Positions 12,462-25,400 of a stretch of 64,000 nt of DNA are shown one piece after another (the first letter of the stretch is position 1; each line of letters opens with the position of its first letter). The stretch is from Lophius americanus (taxonomy: Eukaryota > Chordata > Actinopteri > Lophiiformes > Lophiidae), in contig JBBDHG010000106.1 of the NCBI GenBank assembly GCA_037951165.1, positions 295,501 to 359,500 on the forward strand, in the 5' to 3' direction. A program made the translations under genes and the position numbers. The notes beneath the pieces were generated by a model, which did not search any database, was not told the DNA's origin, and saw only the letters and a program-made list of their open reading frames with translations.

Positions 12462-15400
12462 CTTTTCTAGAGAGAAAATGAGGTGTAGGTGCTCTACAGA
12501 GAAGATGAGGTGTAGCTGTTCTACAGAGAAGAAGAGATGTGGTTGTTCTACAGAGAAGATGAGGTGTAGGTGTTCTACAGAGAAGATATGAGTGTAGCTG
12601 TTCTAGAAAGAAGATGAGGTCTAGGCGTTCTACAGAGAAGATCAGGTGTGGCTGTTCTACAGAGAAGATGAGGTTTAGGTGTTTTACAGAGAAGATGAGG
12701 TCTAGCTTTTCTAGAAAGAAGATAAGGTGTAGGTGTTGTACAGAGAAGATGAGGTGTAGGTGTTCAACAGAGAAGACATTAGTGTATATGTTCTACAAAG
12801 AAGATGAGGTGTAGGTTGTCTACAGAAAAGATGAGGTGTAGGTGTTCTACAGAGAAGATGAGGTGTAGCTGTTCTACAACGAAGATGAGGTGAAGGTGTT
12901 CTACAGAGAAGATAAGAGTGTAGAATTTCTGGAAAGAAGATGACGTGTAGGTTGTCTACAGAGAAGATATGAGTGTAGCTTTTCTAGAAAGATGTTGAGG
13001 TCTAGGTGTTGTACAGAGAAGATGAGGTGTAGGTGTTCAACAGAGAAGACATGAGTGTATATGTTCTACAAAGAAGATGAGGTGTAGGTTGTCTACAGAA
13101 AAGATGAGGTGTAGGTGTTCTACAGAGACAATGAGGTGTAGCTGTTCTACAACGAAGATGAGGTGAAGGTGTTCTACAGAGAAGATACGAGTGTAGAATT
13201 TCTGGAAAGAAGATGACGTGTAGGTTGTCTACAGAGAAGATATGAGTGTAGCTTTTCTAGAAAGATGTTGAGGTGTAGGTGGTGTACAGAGAAGATGAAT
13301 TTGTAGCTGTTCTACAGAGAAGATGAAGTGTAGGTGTTCTACAAAAAAGATATGAGTGTAGCTTTTCTAATAAGAAGATGAGGTGTAGCTGTTCTACAGA
13401 GAAGATGACGTGAAGGTGTTCTACAGAAAAGATATGAGTGTAGCTTTTCTAATAAGAAGATGAGGTGTAGCTGTTCTACAGAGAAGATGAGGTTTAGGTG
13501 TTTTACAGAGAAGATGAGGTCTAGCTTTTCTAGAAAGAAGATAAGGTGTAGGCGTTGTACAGAGAAGATGAGTTGTAGCTGTTCTACAGAAAAAATGAGG
13601 TGTAGGTGTTCTACAGAGAAGATGAGGTGTGGCTGTTCTACAGAGACGATGAGGTGTAGGTGTTCTACAGAGAAGATATGAGTGTTGCTTTTCTAGAAAG
13701 AGGATGAGGTGTAGCTGTTCTACAAAGAAGATGAGGTGTAAGCATTAACCATATTAGATATGCCGTAGGTGTTCTACAGAAAAGATGAGGTGTAGGTTGT
13801 CAAGAGAGAAGATGAGGTGTAGGTGTTCAACAGTTAAGATATGAGCGTAGCTTTTCTAGAAAGAAGATGAGGTGTAGGTGTTCTACAGAGACAATGAGGT
13901 CTAGCTGTTCTACAACGAAGATGAGGTGAAGGTGTTCTACAGAGAAGATAAGAGTGTAGAATTTCTGGAAAGAAGATGACGTGTAGGTTGTCTACAGAGA
14001 AGATATAAGTGTAGCTTTTCTAGAAAGATGTTGAGGTGTAGGTGTTGTACAGAGAAGATGAATTTGTAGCTGTTCTACAGAGAAGATGAAGTGTAGGTGT
14101 TCTACAAAAAAGATATGAGTGTAGCTTTTCTAATAAGAAGATGAGGTGTAGCTGTTCTACAGAGAAGATGACGTGAAGGTGTTCTACAGAAAAGATATGA
14201 GTGTAGCTTTTCTAATAAGAAGATGAGGTGTAGCTGTTCTACGGAGAAACTGAGGTGTAGGTGTTCTACGGAGAGAAGATACGAGTTGAGCTTTTCTAGA
14301 AAGACGATGAGATGTAGGTTGTCTACAGAGAAGATGAGGTCTAAGTGTTGTACAGAGAAGATGAGGTGTAGGTGTTCAACAGAGAAGACATGAGTGTATA
14401 TGTTCTACAAAGAAGATGAGGTGTAGGCTGTCTACAGAAAAGATGAGGTGTAGGTGTTCTACAGAGAAGATATGAGTATATATGTTCTACAAACAAGATT
14501 AGGTGTAGGTGTTCTACAGAGAAGATGACATGTAGGTGTTCTATAAATAAGATTTGAGTTGAGCTTTTATAGAAAGAAGTTGAGGTGTAGGTGTTGCACA
14601 GAGAAGATGAGGTGTAACTGTTCTACAGAGAAGATGAAGTGTAGGTGTTCTACAGAGAAGATATGAGTGTAGGTGTTCTACAGAGAAGATATGAGTGTAG
14701 CTTTTTTAGAAAGAAGATGAGGTGGAGGTGTTGCACACAGAAGATGAGGTGTAGCTGTTCTACAGAAAAGATGGCGTGTAGGTGTTCTACAAATAAGATA
14801 TGAGTTTAGCTTTTCTAGAAAGAAGATGTGGTGTAGGCGATATACAGAGAAGATGAGGTGTGTCTGTTCTACAGAGAAGATGAGGTGTAGGTGTTCTACA
14901 GAGAAGATATGAGTGTAGCTGTTCTAGAAAGAAGATGAGGTCTAGGCGTTCTACAGAGAAGATCAGGTGTGGCTGTTCTACAGAGAAGATGAGGTTTAGG
15001 TCTTTTACAGAGAAGATGAGGTCTAGCTTTTCTAGAAAGAAGATAAGGTGTAGGTGTTGTACAGAGAAGATGAGGTGTAGCTGTTCTACAGAAAAAATGA
15101 GGTGTAGGTGTTCTACAGAGAAGATGAGGTGTGGCTGTTCTACAGAGACGATGAGGTGTAGGTGTTCTACAGAGAAGATATGAGTGTTGCTTTTCTAGAA
15201 AGAGGATGAGGTGTAGCTGTTCTACAAAGAAGATGAGGTGTAAGCATTAACCATATAAGATATGCTGTAGGTGTTCTACAGAAAAGATGAGGTGTAGGTT
15301 GTCAAGAGAGAAGATGAGGTGTAGGTGTTCAACAGTTAAGATATGAGTGTAGCTTTTCTAGAAAGAAGATGAGGTGTAGGTGTTCTACAGAGACAATGAG

Positions 15401-15959
15401 GTGTAGCTGTTCTACAACGAAGATGAGGTGAAGGTGTTCTACAGAGAAGATAAGAGTGTAGAATTTCTGGAAAGAAGATGACGTGTAGGTTGTCTACAGA
15501 GAAGATATGAGTGTAGCTTTTCTAGAAAGATGTTGAGGTGTGGGTGTTGTACAGAGAAGATGAATTTGTAGCTGTTCTACAGAGAAGATGACGTGCAGGT
15601 GTTCTACAATAAAGATATGAGTGTAGCTTTTCTAATAAGAAGATGAGGTGTAGCTGTTCTACAGAGAAACTGAGGTGTAGGTGTTCTACGGACAAGATAT
15701 GAGTGTAGAATTTCTGGAAAGAAGATGAGGTGTAGGTTGTCTACAGAGAAGATGATGTGTAGGTTTTCTACAAAGAAGATTTGAGTGTAGATTTTCTAGA
15801 AAGAAGTTGAGGTGTCGGTGTTGTACAGAGAAGATGAGGTGTAGCTGTTCTACAGAGAAGAGGACGTGTAGGTATTCTACAGAGAAGATGACATGTAGCC
15901 GTTATACAGAGAAGATGAGGTGTAGGTGTTCTACAGAGAAGATGACGTGTAGGTGTTCA
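11092..15959. repeat. Second copy of the 5.2-kb block
   Basis: Copy of 1-5251 with a 383-bp deletion near 13,484. Only scattered single-base changes separate the two, for example gcgtag for gtgtag near 13,846 and tgggtg for taggtg near 15,541. Such low divergence over nearly 5 kb of fast-changing satellite points to recent duplication or gene conversion. Confidence 0.8.
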
Positions 15960-17445
15960 ACAGAGAAGATATGAGTGTATATGTTCTACAAAGAAGATGA
16001 GATTTAGGCGTTCCACAGATATGATATGCTGTAGCTGTTCTACAGAGAAGATGAGGTGTAGGTTGTCTACAGAGAAGATGACATGTAGGTGTTCTATAAA
16101 TAAGATTTGAGTTTAGCTTTTATAGAAAGAAGTTGAGGTGTAGGTGTTGCACAGAGAAGATGAGGTGTAACTGTTCTAAAGGGAGAAGATGAAGTGTAGG
16201 TGTTCTACAGAGAAGATGACATGTAGGTGTTCTACAGAAAAGATATGAGTGTATATGTTTTACAAACAAGATTAGGTGTAGGTGTTCTACAGAGAAGATG
16301 ACATGTAGGTGTTCTACAGAGAAGATATGAGTGTAGGTGTTCTACAGAGAAGATATGAGTGTAGCTTTTCTAGAAAGAAGATGAGGTGGAGGTGTTGCAC
16401 ACAGAAGATGAGGTGTAGCTGTTCTACAGAGAAGATGGCGTGTAGGCGTTCTACAAATAAGATATGAGTTTAGCTTTTCTAGAAAGAAGATGTGGTGTAG
16501 GCGATATACAGAGAAGATGAGGTGTGTCTGTTCTACAGAGAAGATTACGTGTAGGTGTTCTACAGAGAAGATATGAGTGTAGCTTTTCTAGAGAGAAAAT
16601 GAGGTGTAGGTGCTCTACAGAGAAGATGAGGTGTAGCTGTTCTACAGAGAAGAAGAGATGTGGTTGTTCTACAGAGAAGATGAGGTGTAGGTGTTCTACA
16701 GAGAAGATATGAGTGTAGCTGTTCTAGAAAGAAGATGAGGTCTAGGCGTTCTACAGAGAAGATCAGGTGTGGCTGTTCTACAGAGAAGATGAGGTTTAGG
16801 TGTTTTACAGAGAAGATGAGGTGTAGCTGTTCTACAGAAAAAATGAGGTGTAGGTATTCTACAGAGAAGATGAGGTGTGGCTGTTCTACAGAGACGATGA
16901 GGTGTAGGTGTTCTACAGAGAAGATATGAGTGTTGCTTTTCTAGAAAGAGGATGAGGTGTAGCTGTTCTACAAAGAAGATGAGGTGTAAGCATTAACCAT
17001 ATAAGATATGCTGTAGGTGTTCTACAGAAAAGATGAGGTGTAGGTTGTCAAGAGAGAAGATGAGGTGTAGGTGTTCAACAGTTAAGATATGAGTGTAGCT
17101 TTTCTAGAAAGAAGATGAGGTGTAGGTGTTCTACAGAGAAGATAAGAATGTAGAATTTCTGGAAAGAAGATGACGTGTAGGTTGTCTACAGAGAAGATAT
17201 GAGTGTAGCTTTTCTAGAAAGATGTTGAGGTGTAGGTGTTGTACAGAGAAGATTAATTTGTAGCTGTTCTACAGAGAAGATGACGTGTAGGTGTTCTAAA
17301 AAAAAGATATGAGTGTAACTTTTCTAATAAGAAGATGAGGTGTAGCTGTTCTACAGAGAAACTGAGGTGTAGGTGTTCTACGGAGAAGATATGAGTGTAG
17401 AATTTCTGGAAAGAAGATGAGGTGTAGGTTGTCTACAGAGAAGCT

Positions 17446-18240
17446 GATGTGTAGGTTTTCTACAAAGAAGATTTGAGTGTAGATTTTCTAGAAAGAAGTT
17501 GAGGTGTCGGTGTTGTACAGAGAAGATGAAGTGTAGCTGTTCTACAGAGAAGAGGACGTGTAGGTATTCTACAGAGAAGATGACATGTAGCCGTTATACA
17601 GAGAAGATGAGGTGTGAATGTTCTACAGAGAAGATGAGGTGTAGGTGTTCTACAGAGAAGATGACGTGTAGGTGTTCTACACAGAAGATACGAGTTGAGT
17701 TTTTCTAGAAAGACGATGAGATGTAGGTTGTCTACAGAGAAGATGAGGTCTAGGTGTTGTACAGAGAAGATGAGGTGTAGGTGTTCAACAGAGAAGATAT
17801 GAGTGTATATGTTCTACAAAGAAGATGAGGTTTAGGCGTTCCACAGATATGATATGCTGTAGCTGTTCTACAGAGAAGATGATGTGTAGGTTTTCTACAA
17901 AGAAGATTTGAGTGTAGATTTTCTAGAATGAAGTTGAGGTGTCGGTGTCGTACAGAGAAGATGAGGTGTAGCTGTTCTACAGAGAAGAGGACGTGTAGGT
18001 ATTCTACAGAGAAGATGACATGTAGCCGTTATACAGAGAAGATGAGGTGTGAATGTTCTACAGAGAAGATGAGGTGTAGGTGTTCTACAGAGAAGATGAC
18101 GTGTAGGTGTTCTACACAGAAGATACGAGTTGAGTTTTTCTAGAAAGACGATGAGATGTAGGTTGTCTACAGAGAAGATGAGGTCTAGGTGTTGTACAGA
18201 GAAGATGAGGTGTAGGTGTTCAACAGAGAAGATATGAGTG
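17446..18240. repeat. 435-bp tandem duplication in satellite
   Basis: 17446-17805 and 17881-18240 match at an offset of 435 bp. Both contain the rare variants gtgtcggtgt and gtgaatgttc. The second copy carries small changes, such as a-to-t in the unit before gaagttgagg, and ends where gtatatgttct is replaced by gtaggtgttct. Confidence 0.75.
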
Positions 18241-21200
18241 TAGGTGTTCTACAGAGAAGATGACATGTAGGTGTTCTACAGAAAAGATATCAGTGTAGCT
18301 TTTATTAGAAAGAAGATGAAGTGTAGGTGTTCTACAGAGAAGATGACATGTAGGTGTTCTACAGAAAAGATATCAGTGTAGCTTTTATTAGAAAGAAGAT
18401 GAGGTGTAGGTGTTCTACAGAGAAGATATGAGTGTAGCTTTTCCAGAAAGAAGATGAAAGGTAGCTTTTCTATAGAGAAGATGATGTGTATGTGTTGTAC
18501 AGAGAAGATGAATTTGTAGCTGTTCTACAGAGAAGATGACGTGTAGGTGTTCTACAAAAAAGATATGGGTGTAGCTTTTCTAATAAGAAGATGAGGTGTA
18601 GCTGTTCTACAGAGAAGATGACGTGAAGGTGTTCTACAGAAAAGATATGAGTGTAGATTTTCTAATAAGAAGATGAGGTGTAGCAGTTCTATAGAGAAAC
18701 TGAGGTGTAGGTGTTCTACGGAGAAGATATGAGTGTAGAATTTCTGGAAAGAAGTTGAGGTGTCGGTGTTGTACAGAGAAGATGAGGTGTAGCTGTTCTA
18801 TAGAGAAGAGGACGTGTAGGTATTCTACAGAGAAGATGACATGTAGCCGTTATACAGAGAAGATGAGGTGTGGCTGTTCTACAGAGAAGATGAGGTGTAG
18901 GTGTTCTACAGAGAAGATGACATGTAGGTGTTCTACAGAAAATATATCAGTGTAGCTTTTATTAGAAAGAAGATGAAGTGTAGGTGTTCTACAAAGAAGA
19001 TGACATGTAGGTGTTCTACAGAAAAGATATCAATGTAGCTTTTATTAGAAAGAAGATGAGGTGTAGGTGTTCTACAGAGAAGATATGAGTGTAGCTTTTC
19101 CAGAAAGAAGATGAAAGGTAGCTGTTCTATAGAGAAGATGATGTGTATGTGTTGTACAGAGAAGATGACGTGTAGGTGTTCTACAGAGAAGATACGAGGT
19201 GTAGGTTGTCTACAGAGAAGATGAGGTTTAGCTGTTCTACAGAGAAGATGAGGTTTAGCTGTTCTACGGAGAAGATGATATTCAGGTGTTCTACAGAAAA
19301 GATGAGATGAAGCTGTTCTACAGAGAAGATGACGTTCAGGTGTTCTACAGAGAAGATGAGATGTAGGTGTTGTACAGAGAAGATGACGTTCAGGTGTTCT
19401 ACAGAGAAGATGAGATGTAGGTGTTGTACAGAGAAGATGAAGTGTAGCTGTTCTACAGAGAAGATGAGGTGTAGGCGTTCTACAGAGAAGATGAGGTGTG
19501 GTTGTTCTACAGAGAAGATGAGGTGTAGGTGTTCTACTGAGAAGATATGAGGGTAGCTTTTCTAGAAAGAAGATGAGGTTTAGGTGTTCTACAGAGAAGA
19601 TGAGGTGTAGCTGTTCTACAGAGAAGATGATGTGTAGGTTTTCTACAGAGAAGATATGAGTGTAGAATTTCTTGAAAGAAGATGAGGTTTAGGTTTTCTA
19701 CAAAGAAGATATGACTGTAGCTTTTCTAGAAAGAAAATGTGGTGTAGGTGGTCTACAGAGAAGATGAGGTGTAGCTGTTCTACAGAGATGATATGAGTGT
19801 AGCTTTTCTAAGAAGAAGATCAGGTGTAGCTGTTCTACAGAGAAGATGAGTTGTAGTTGTTGTACAAAGAAGATGAGGTGTAGCTGTTCTACAGAGAAGA
19901 TGACGTGTAGGTGCTCTACAGAAAAGATATGAGTGTAGCTTTTCTAGAAAGTAGATGAGGTGTAGCTGCTCTACAGAGAAGATGAGGTGTAGGTGTTCTA
20001 CAGAGAAGATGAGGTGTAGGTGTTCTACGGAGAAGATATGAGTGTAAAATTTCTGGAAAGAAGATGAGGTGTAGGTTGTCTACAGAGAAGATGATGTGTA
20101 GGTGTTCTACAGAGAAGATATGAGTTGAGCTTTTCTAAAAAGAAGATGAGGTGTAGGTTGTCTACAGAGAAGATGAGGTGTAGGTCTTGTACAGAGAAGA
20201 TGAGGTGTAGGTGTTCAACAGAGAAGACATGAGTGTATTTGTTCTACAAAGAAGATGAGGTGTAGGCGTTCCACAGATATGATATGCTGTAGCTGTTCTA
20301 CAGAAAAGATATTAATTGAGCTTTTCTAGAAAGAAGATGAGGTGTAGGTTGTCTACAGAGAAGATGAGGTTTAGGTCTTGTACAGAGAAGATGAGGTGTA
20401 AGTGTTCAACAGAGAAGACATGAGTGTATATCTTCTACAAAGAAGATGTGGTGTAGGTGTTCCACAGATAATATATGCTGTAGGTGTTGTACAGAGAAGA
20501 TGAGGTGTAGGTTGTCTACAGAGAAGATGACGTGTAGGTTTTCTACAGAGAAGATATGAGTGTAGAATTTCTTGAAAGAAGATGAGGTGTAGGTTTTCTA
20601 CAAAGAAGATATGACTGTAGCTTTTCTAGAAAGGAAATGTGGTGTAGGTGGTCTAAAGAGAAGATGAGGTGTAGCTGTTCTACAGAGATGATATGAGTGT
20701 AGCTTTTCTAAGAAGAAGATCAGGTGTAGCTGTTCTACAGAGAAGATGAGTTGTAGTTGTTGTACAAAGAAGATGAGGTGTAGCTGTTCTACAGAGAAGA
20801 TGACGTGTAGGTGCTCTACAGAAAAGATATGAGTGTAGCTTTTCTAGAAAGTAGATGAGGTGTAGCTGTTCTACAGAGAAGATGACGTGTAGGTGTTCTA
20901 AAGAGAAGATGACGTGTAGCCGTTCTACTAAGAAGATGAGGTGTGACTGTTCTACAGAGAAGATGACGTGTAGCCGTTCTACTAAGAAGATGAGGTGTGA
21001 CTGTTCTACAGAGAAGATGAGGTGTAGGTGTTCTACGGAGAAGATATGAGTGTAAAATTTCTGGAAAGAAGATGAGGTGTAGGTTGTCTACAGAGAAGAT
21101 GACGTGTAGGTGTTCTACAGAGAAGATACGAGGTGTAGGTTGTCTACAGAGAAGATGACGTGTAGGTGTTCTACAGAGAAGATGAGGTGTAGATTGTCTA

Positions 21201-22452
21201 CAGAGAAGATGAGTTTTAGCTGTTCTACAGAGACGATGAGGTGTAGCTGTTCTACAAAGAAGTTGAGGTGTAGGTGTTCTACAGAGAAGATAAGGGTGTA
21301 GAATTTCTGGAAAGAAGATGACGTGTAGGTTGTCTACAGAGAAGATGAGGTGTGGCTGTTCTACAGAGAAGATGAGGTGTAGGTTGTCTACAGAGAAGAT
21401 GACGTGTAGGTGTTCTACAGAGAAGATACGAGGTGTAGGTTGTCTACAGAGAAGATGACGTCTAGGTGTTGAACAGAGAAGATGAGGTGTAGGTGTTCAA
21501 CAGAGAAGATTTGAGTGTATATGTTCTACAAAGAAGAATAGGTGTAGGCGGTCCACAGATATGATATGCTGTAGCTGTTCTACAGAGAAGATGAGGTGTA
21601 GGTATTCAACAGAGAAGATATGAGTGTTTATGTTCTACAAAGAATACAAGGTGTAGACATTCCACAGATTAGATATGCTGTAGGTGTTGTACAGAGAAGA
21701 TGAGGTGTAGGTTGTCTACAAAAAGGATGGGGTGTAGGTGTTGTGCAGAGAAGATGAGGTGTAGATTGTCTACAGAGAAAATGAGGTGTAGCTTTTCTAC
21801 AGAGAAGAAGACGTTCAGGTGTTCTACAGAGAAGATGAGGTGTAGGTGTTGTACAGAGAAGATGAGGTGTAGCTGATCTACAGAGAAGATGAGGTGTAGG
21901 CGTTCTAAAAAGAAGATATAGGTGTAGCTTTTCTAGAAAGAAAATGAGGTGTAAGTGTTCTACAGAGAAGATGAGGTGTAGCTGTTCACAGGTTTTTGTT
22001 GTTCTACAAAGAAGATGAGGTGTAGGCGTTCCACAGATAAGATATGCTGTAGGTGTTCTACAGAGAAGATGAGGTGTAGGTTGTCTACAGAGAAGATGGC
22101 GTGTAGGTGTTCTACAGAGAACATATGAGTTGAGCTTTTCTAGAAAGAAGATGAGGTGTAGGTTTTCTACAGAGAAGATGACGTTCAGGTGTTCTACAGA
22201 GAAGATGAGGTTTAGCTGTTCTACGGAGAAGACGATGTTCAGGTGTTCTACAGAGAAGATTAGGTGTACCTGTTCTACAGAGAAGATGACGTTCAGGTGT
22301 TCTACAGAGAAGATTAGGTGTACCTGTTCTACAGAGAAGATGACGTTCAGGTGTTCTACAGAGAAGATGAGGTGTAGATGTTGTACAGATAAGATGAGGT
22401 CTAGCTGATCTACAGAGAAGATGAGGTGTAGGCGTTCTAAAAAGAAGATATA

Positions 22453-22515
22453 ATAATAATAATAATACATTTAATTTATAATGCACTTTACATTTGGATC
22501 AAATCTCAAAGTGCT
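22453..22515 (+). repeat. 63-bp AT-rich hairpin insert, copy 1
   Basis: Non-satellite DNA interrupts the array here. It starts with an ATA/TAA run and continues catttaatttataatgcac. It contains nested inverted repeats: GCACTTT pairs with AAAGTGC, and inside them ATTTG pairs with CAAAT around GAT. Compared with the uninterrupted version near 21,920, it replaces about 10 bp of a satellite unit. It resembles a short hairpin sequence that often follows AAT microsatellites in vertebrate genomes, but I cannot confirm the family. Confidence 0.85.
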
Positions 22516-25337
22516 TTCTAGAAAGAAAATGAGGTGTAAGTGTTTTACAGAGAAGATGAGGTGTAGCTGTTCACAGGTTTTTGTTGTTCTACAAAGAAGA
22601 TGAGGTGTAGGCGTTCCACAGATAAGATATGCTGTAGGTGTTCTACAGAAAAGATATGAGTGTAGCTTTTCTAGAAAGAAGATGAAGTGTAGGTGTTCTA
22701 CAGAGAAGATGAGGTTTAGCTGTTCTACAGAGAAGATGAGATGTAGGTGTTGTACAGAGAAGATGAGGTGTAGCTGTTGTACAGAGAAGATGAGGTGTAG
22801 CTGTTCTACAGAGAAGATGACGTGTAGGTGTTCTACAGAAAAGACATGAGTGAATATGTTCTACAAAGAAGATGAGGTGTAGGTGTTCTACAGATAAGAT
22901 ATGCTGTAGGTGTTCTACAGAGAACATGAGGTGTAGGTTGTCTACAGAGAAGAAGAGGTGTAGGTGTTCTACAGAGAAGATTAGGTGTAGCTGTTCTACA
23001 GAGAAGATGACGTTCAGGATTTCTACAGAGAAGTTGAGGTTTAGCTGTTCTACAGAGAAGATGACGTTCAGGTGTTCTACAGAGAAGATGAGGTGTAGGT
23101 GTTGTTCAGAGAAGATGAAGTGTAGCTGTTCTACAGAGAAGATGAGGTGTAGGTGTTCTACTGTGAAGATATGAGTGTAGCTTTTCTAGAAAGAAGATGA
23201 GGTGTAGGTGTTCTACAGAGAAGATATGAGTGTAGAATTTCTTGAAAGAAGATGAGGTGTAGGTTGTCTACAGAGAAGATGAGGTTTAGATTGTCTACAG
23301 AGAAGATGAGGTTTAGCTGTTCTACAGTGAAGATGAGGTTTAGCTGTTCTACGGAGAAGATGATGTTCAGGTGTTCTACAGAAAAGATGAGATGAAGCTG
23401 TTCTACAGAGAAGATGACGTTCAGGTGTTCTACAGAGAAGATGAGATGTAGGTGTTGTACAGAGAAGATGAGGTGTAGGTGTTGTACAGAGAAGATGAGG
23501 TGTAGCTATTCTACAGGGAAGATGACGTGTAGGTGTTCTACAGAGAAGAAATGAGTGTAGCTTTTCTAGAAAGAAGATGAGGTGTAAGTGTTCTACAAAG
23601 ACGATGGGGTGTAGCTGTTCTACAAAGATGTTGAGGTGTAGGTGTTCTACAGAGAAGATAAGAGTGTAGAATTTCTGGAAAGAAGAGTACGTGTAGGTTG
23701 TCTACAGAGAAGATGACGCGTAAGTGTTCTACAGAAAAGATATGAGTGTAGCTTTTCTAGAAAGAAGATGAAAGGTAGCTGTTCTATAGAGAAGATGATG
23801 TGTATGTGTTGTACAGAGAAGATGAGGTGTAGCTGTTCTACAGAGAAGATGACGTGTAGGTGTTGTGCAGAGAAGATGAGGTGTAGGTTGTCTACAGAAA
23901 AGATATGAGTGTAGCTTTTCTAGAAAGTAGATGAGGTGTAGCTGTTCTACAGAGAAGATGAGGTGTGGGTGTTGAACAGAGAAGATGAGGTGTAAGTGTT
24001 CAACAGAGAAGACATGAGTGTATATGTTCTACAAAGAAGATGAGGTGTAGGCGTTCCACAGATAAGATATGCTGTAGGTGTTGTACAGAGAAGATGAGGT
24101 GTAGGTTGTCTACAGAGAAGATGACGTGTAGGTTTTCTACAGAGAAGATATGAGTGTAGAATTTCTTGAAAGAAGATGAGGTGTAGGTTTTCTACAAAGA
24201 AGATATGACTGTAGCTTTTCTAGAAAGGAAATGTGGTGTAGGTGGTCTACAGAGAAGATGAGGTGTAGCTGTTCTACAGAGATGATATGAGTGTAGCTTT
24301 TCTAAGAAGAAGATTAGGTGTAGCTGTTCTACAGAGAAGATGAGTTGTAGTTGTTGTACAAAGAAGATGAGGTGTAGCTGTTCTACAGAGAAGATGACGT
24401 GTAGGTGCTCTACAGAAAAGATATGAGTCTAGCTTTTCTAGAAAGTAGATGAGGTGTAGCTGTTCTACAGAGAAGATGAGGTGTAGGTATTCAACAGAGA
24501 AGATATGAGTGTTTATGTTCTACAAAGAATACAAGGTGTAGACATTCCACAGATTAGATATGCTGTAGGTGTTGTACAGAGAAGATGAGGTGTAGGTTGT
24601 CTACAAAAAGGATGGGGTGTAGGTGTTGTGCAGAGAAGATGAGGTGTAGATTGTCTACAGAGAAAATGAGGTGTAGCTGTTCTACAGAGAAGAAGACGTT
24701 CAGGTGTTCTACAGAGAAGATGAGGTGTAGGTGTTGTACAGAGAAGATGAGGTGTAGCTGATCTACAGAGAAGATGAGGTGTAGGCGTTCTAAAAAGAAG
24801 ATATAGGTGTAGCTTTTCTAGAAAGAAAATGAGGTGTAAGTGTTCTACAGAGAAGATGAGGTGTAGCTGTTCACAGGTTTTTGTTGTTCTACAAAGAAGA
24901 TGAGGTGTAGGCGTTCCACAGATAAGATATGCTGTAGGTGTTCTACAGAGAAGATGAGGTGTAGGTTGTCTACAGAGAAGATGGCGTGTAGGTGTTCTAC
25001 AGAGAACATATGAGTTGAGCTTTTCTAGAAAGAAGATGAGGTGTAGGTTTTCTACAGAGAAGATGACGTTCAGGTGTTCTACAGAGAAGATGAGGTTTAG
25101 CTGTTCTACGGAGAAGACGATGTTCAGGTGTTCTACAGAGAAGATTAGGTGTACCTGTTCTACAGAGAAGATGACGTTCAGGTGTTCTACAGAGAAGATT
25201 AGGTGTACCTGATCTACAGAGAAGATGACGTTCAGGTGTTCTACAGAGAAGATGAGGTGTAGATGTTGTACAGATAAGATGAGGTCTAGCTGATCTACAG
25301 AGAAGATGAGGTGTAGGCGTTCTAAAAAGAAGATATA

Positions 25338-25400
25338 ATAATAATAATAATACATTTAATTTATAATGCACTTTACATTTGGATCAAATCTCAAAGTGCT
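25338..25400 (+). repeat. 63-bp AT-rich hairpin insert, copy 2
   Basis: Same sequence and same position in the higher-order repeat as the insert at 22453, with the same junctions. It was therefore copied with the repeat block rather than inserted independently. Confidence 0.85.
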
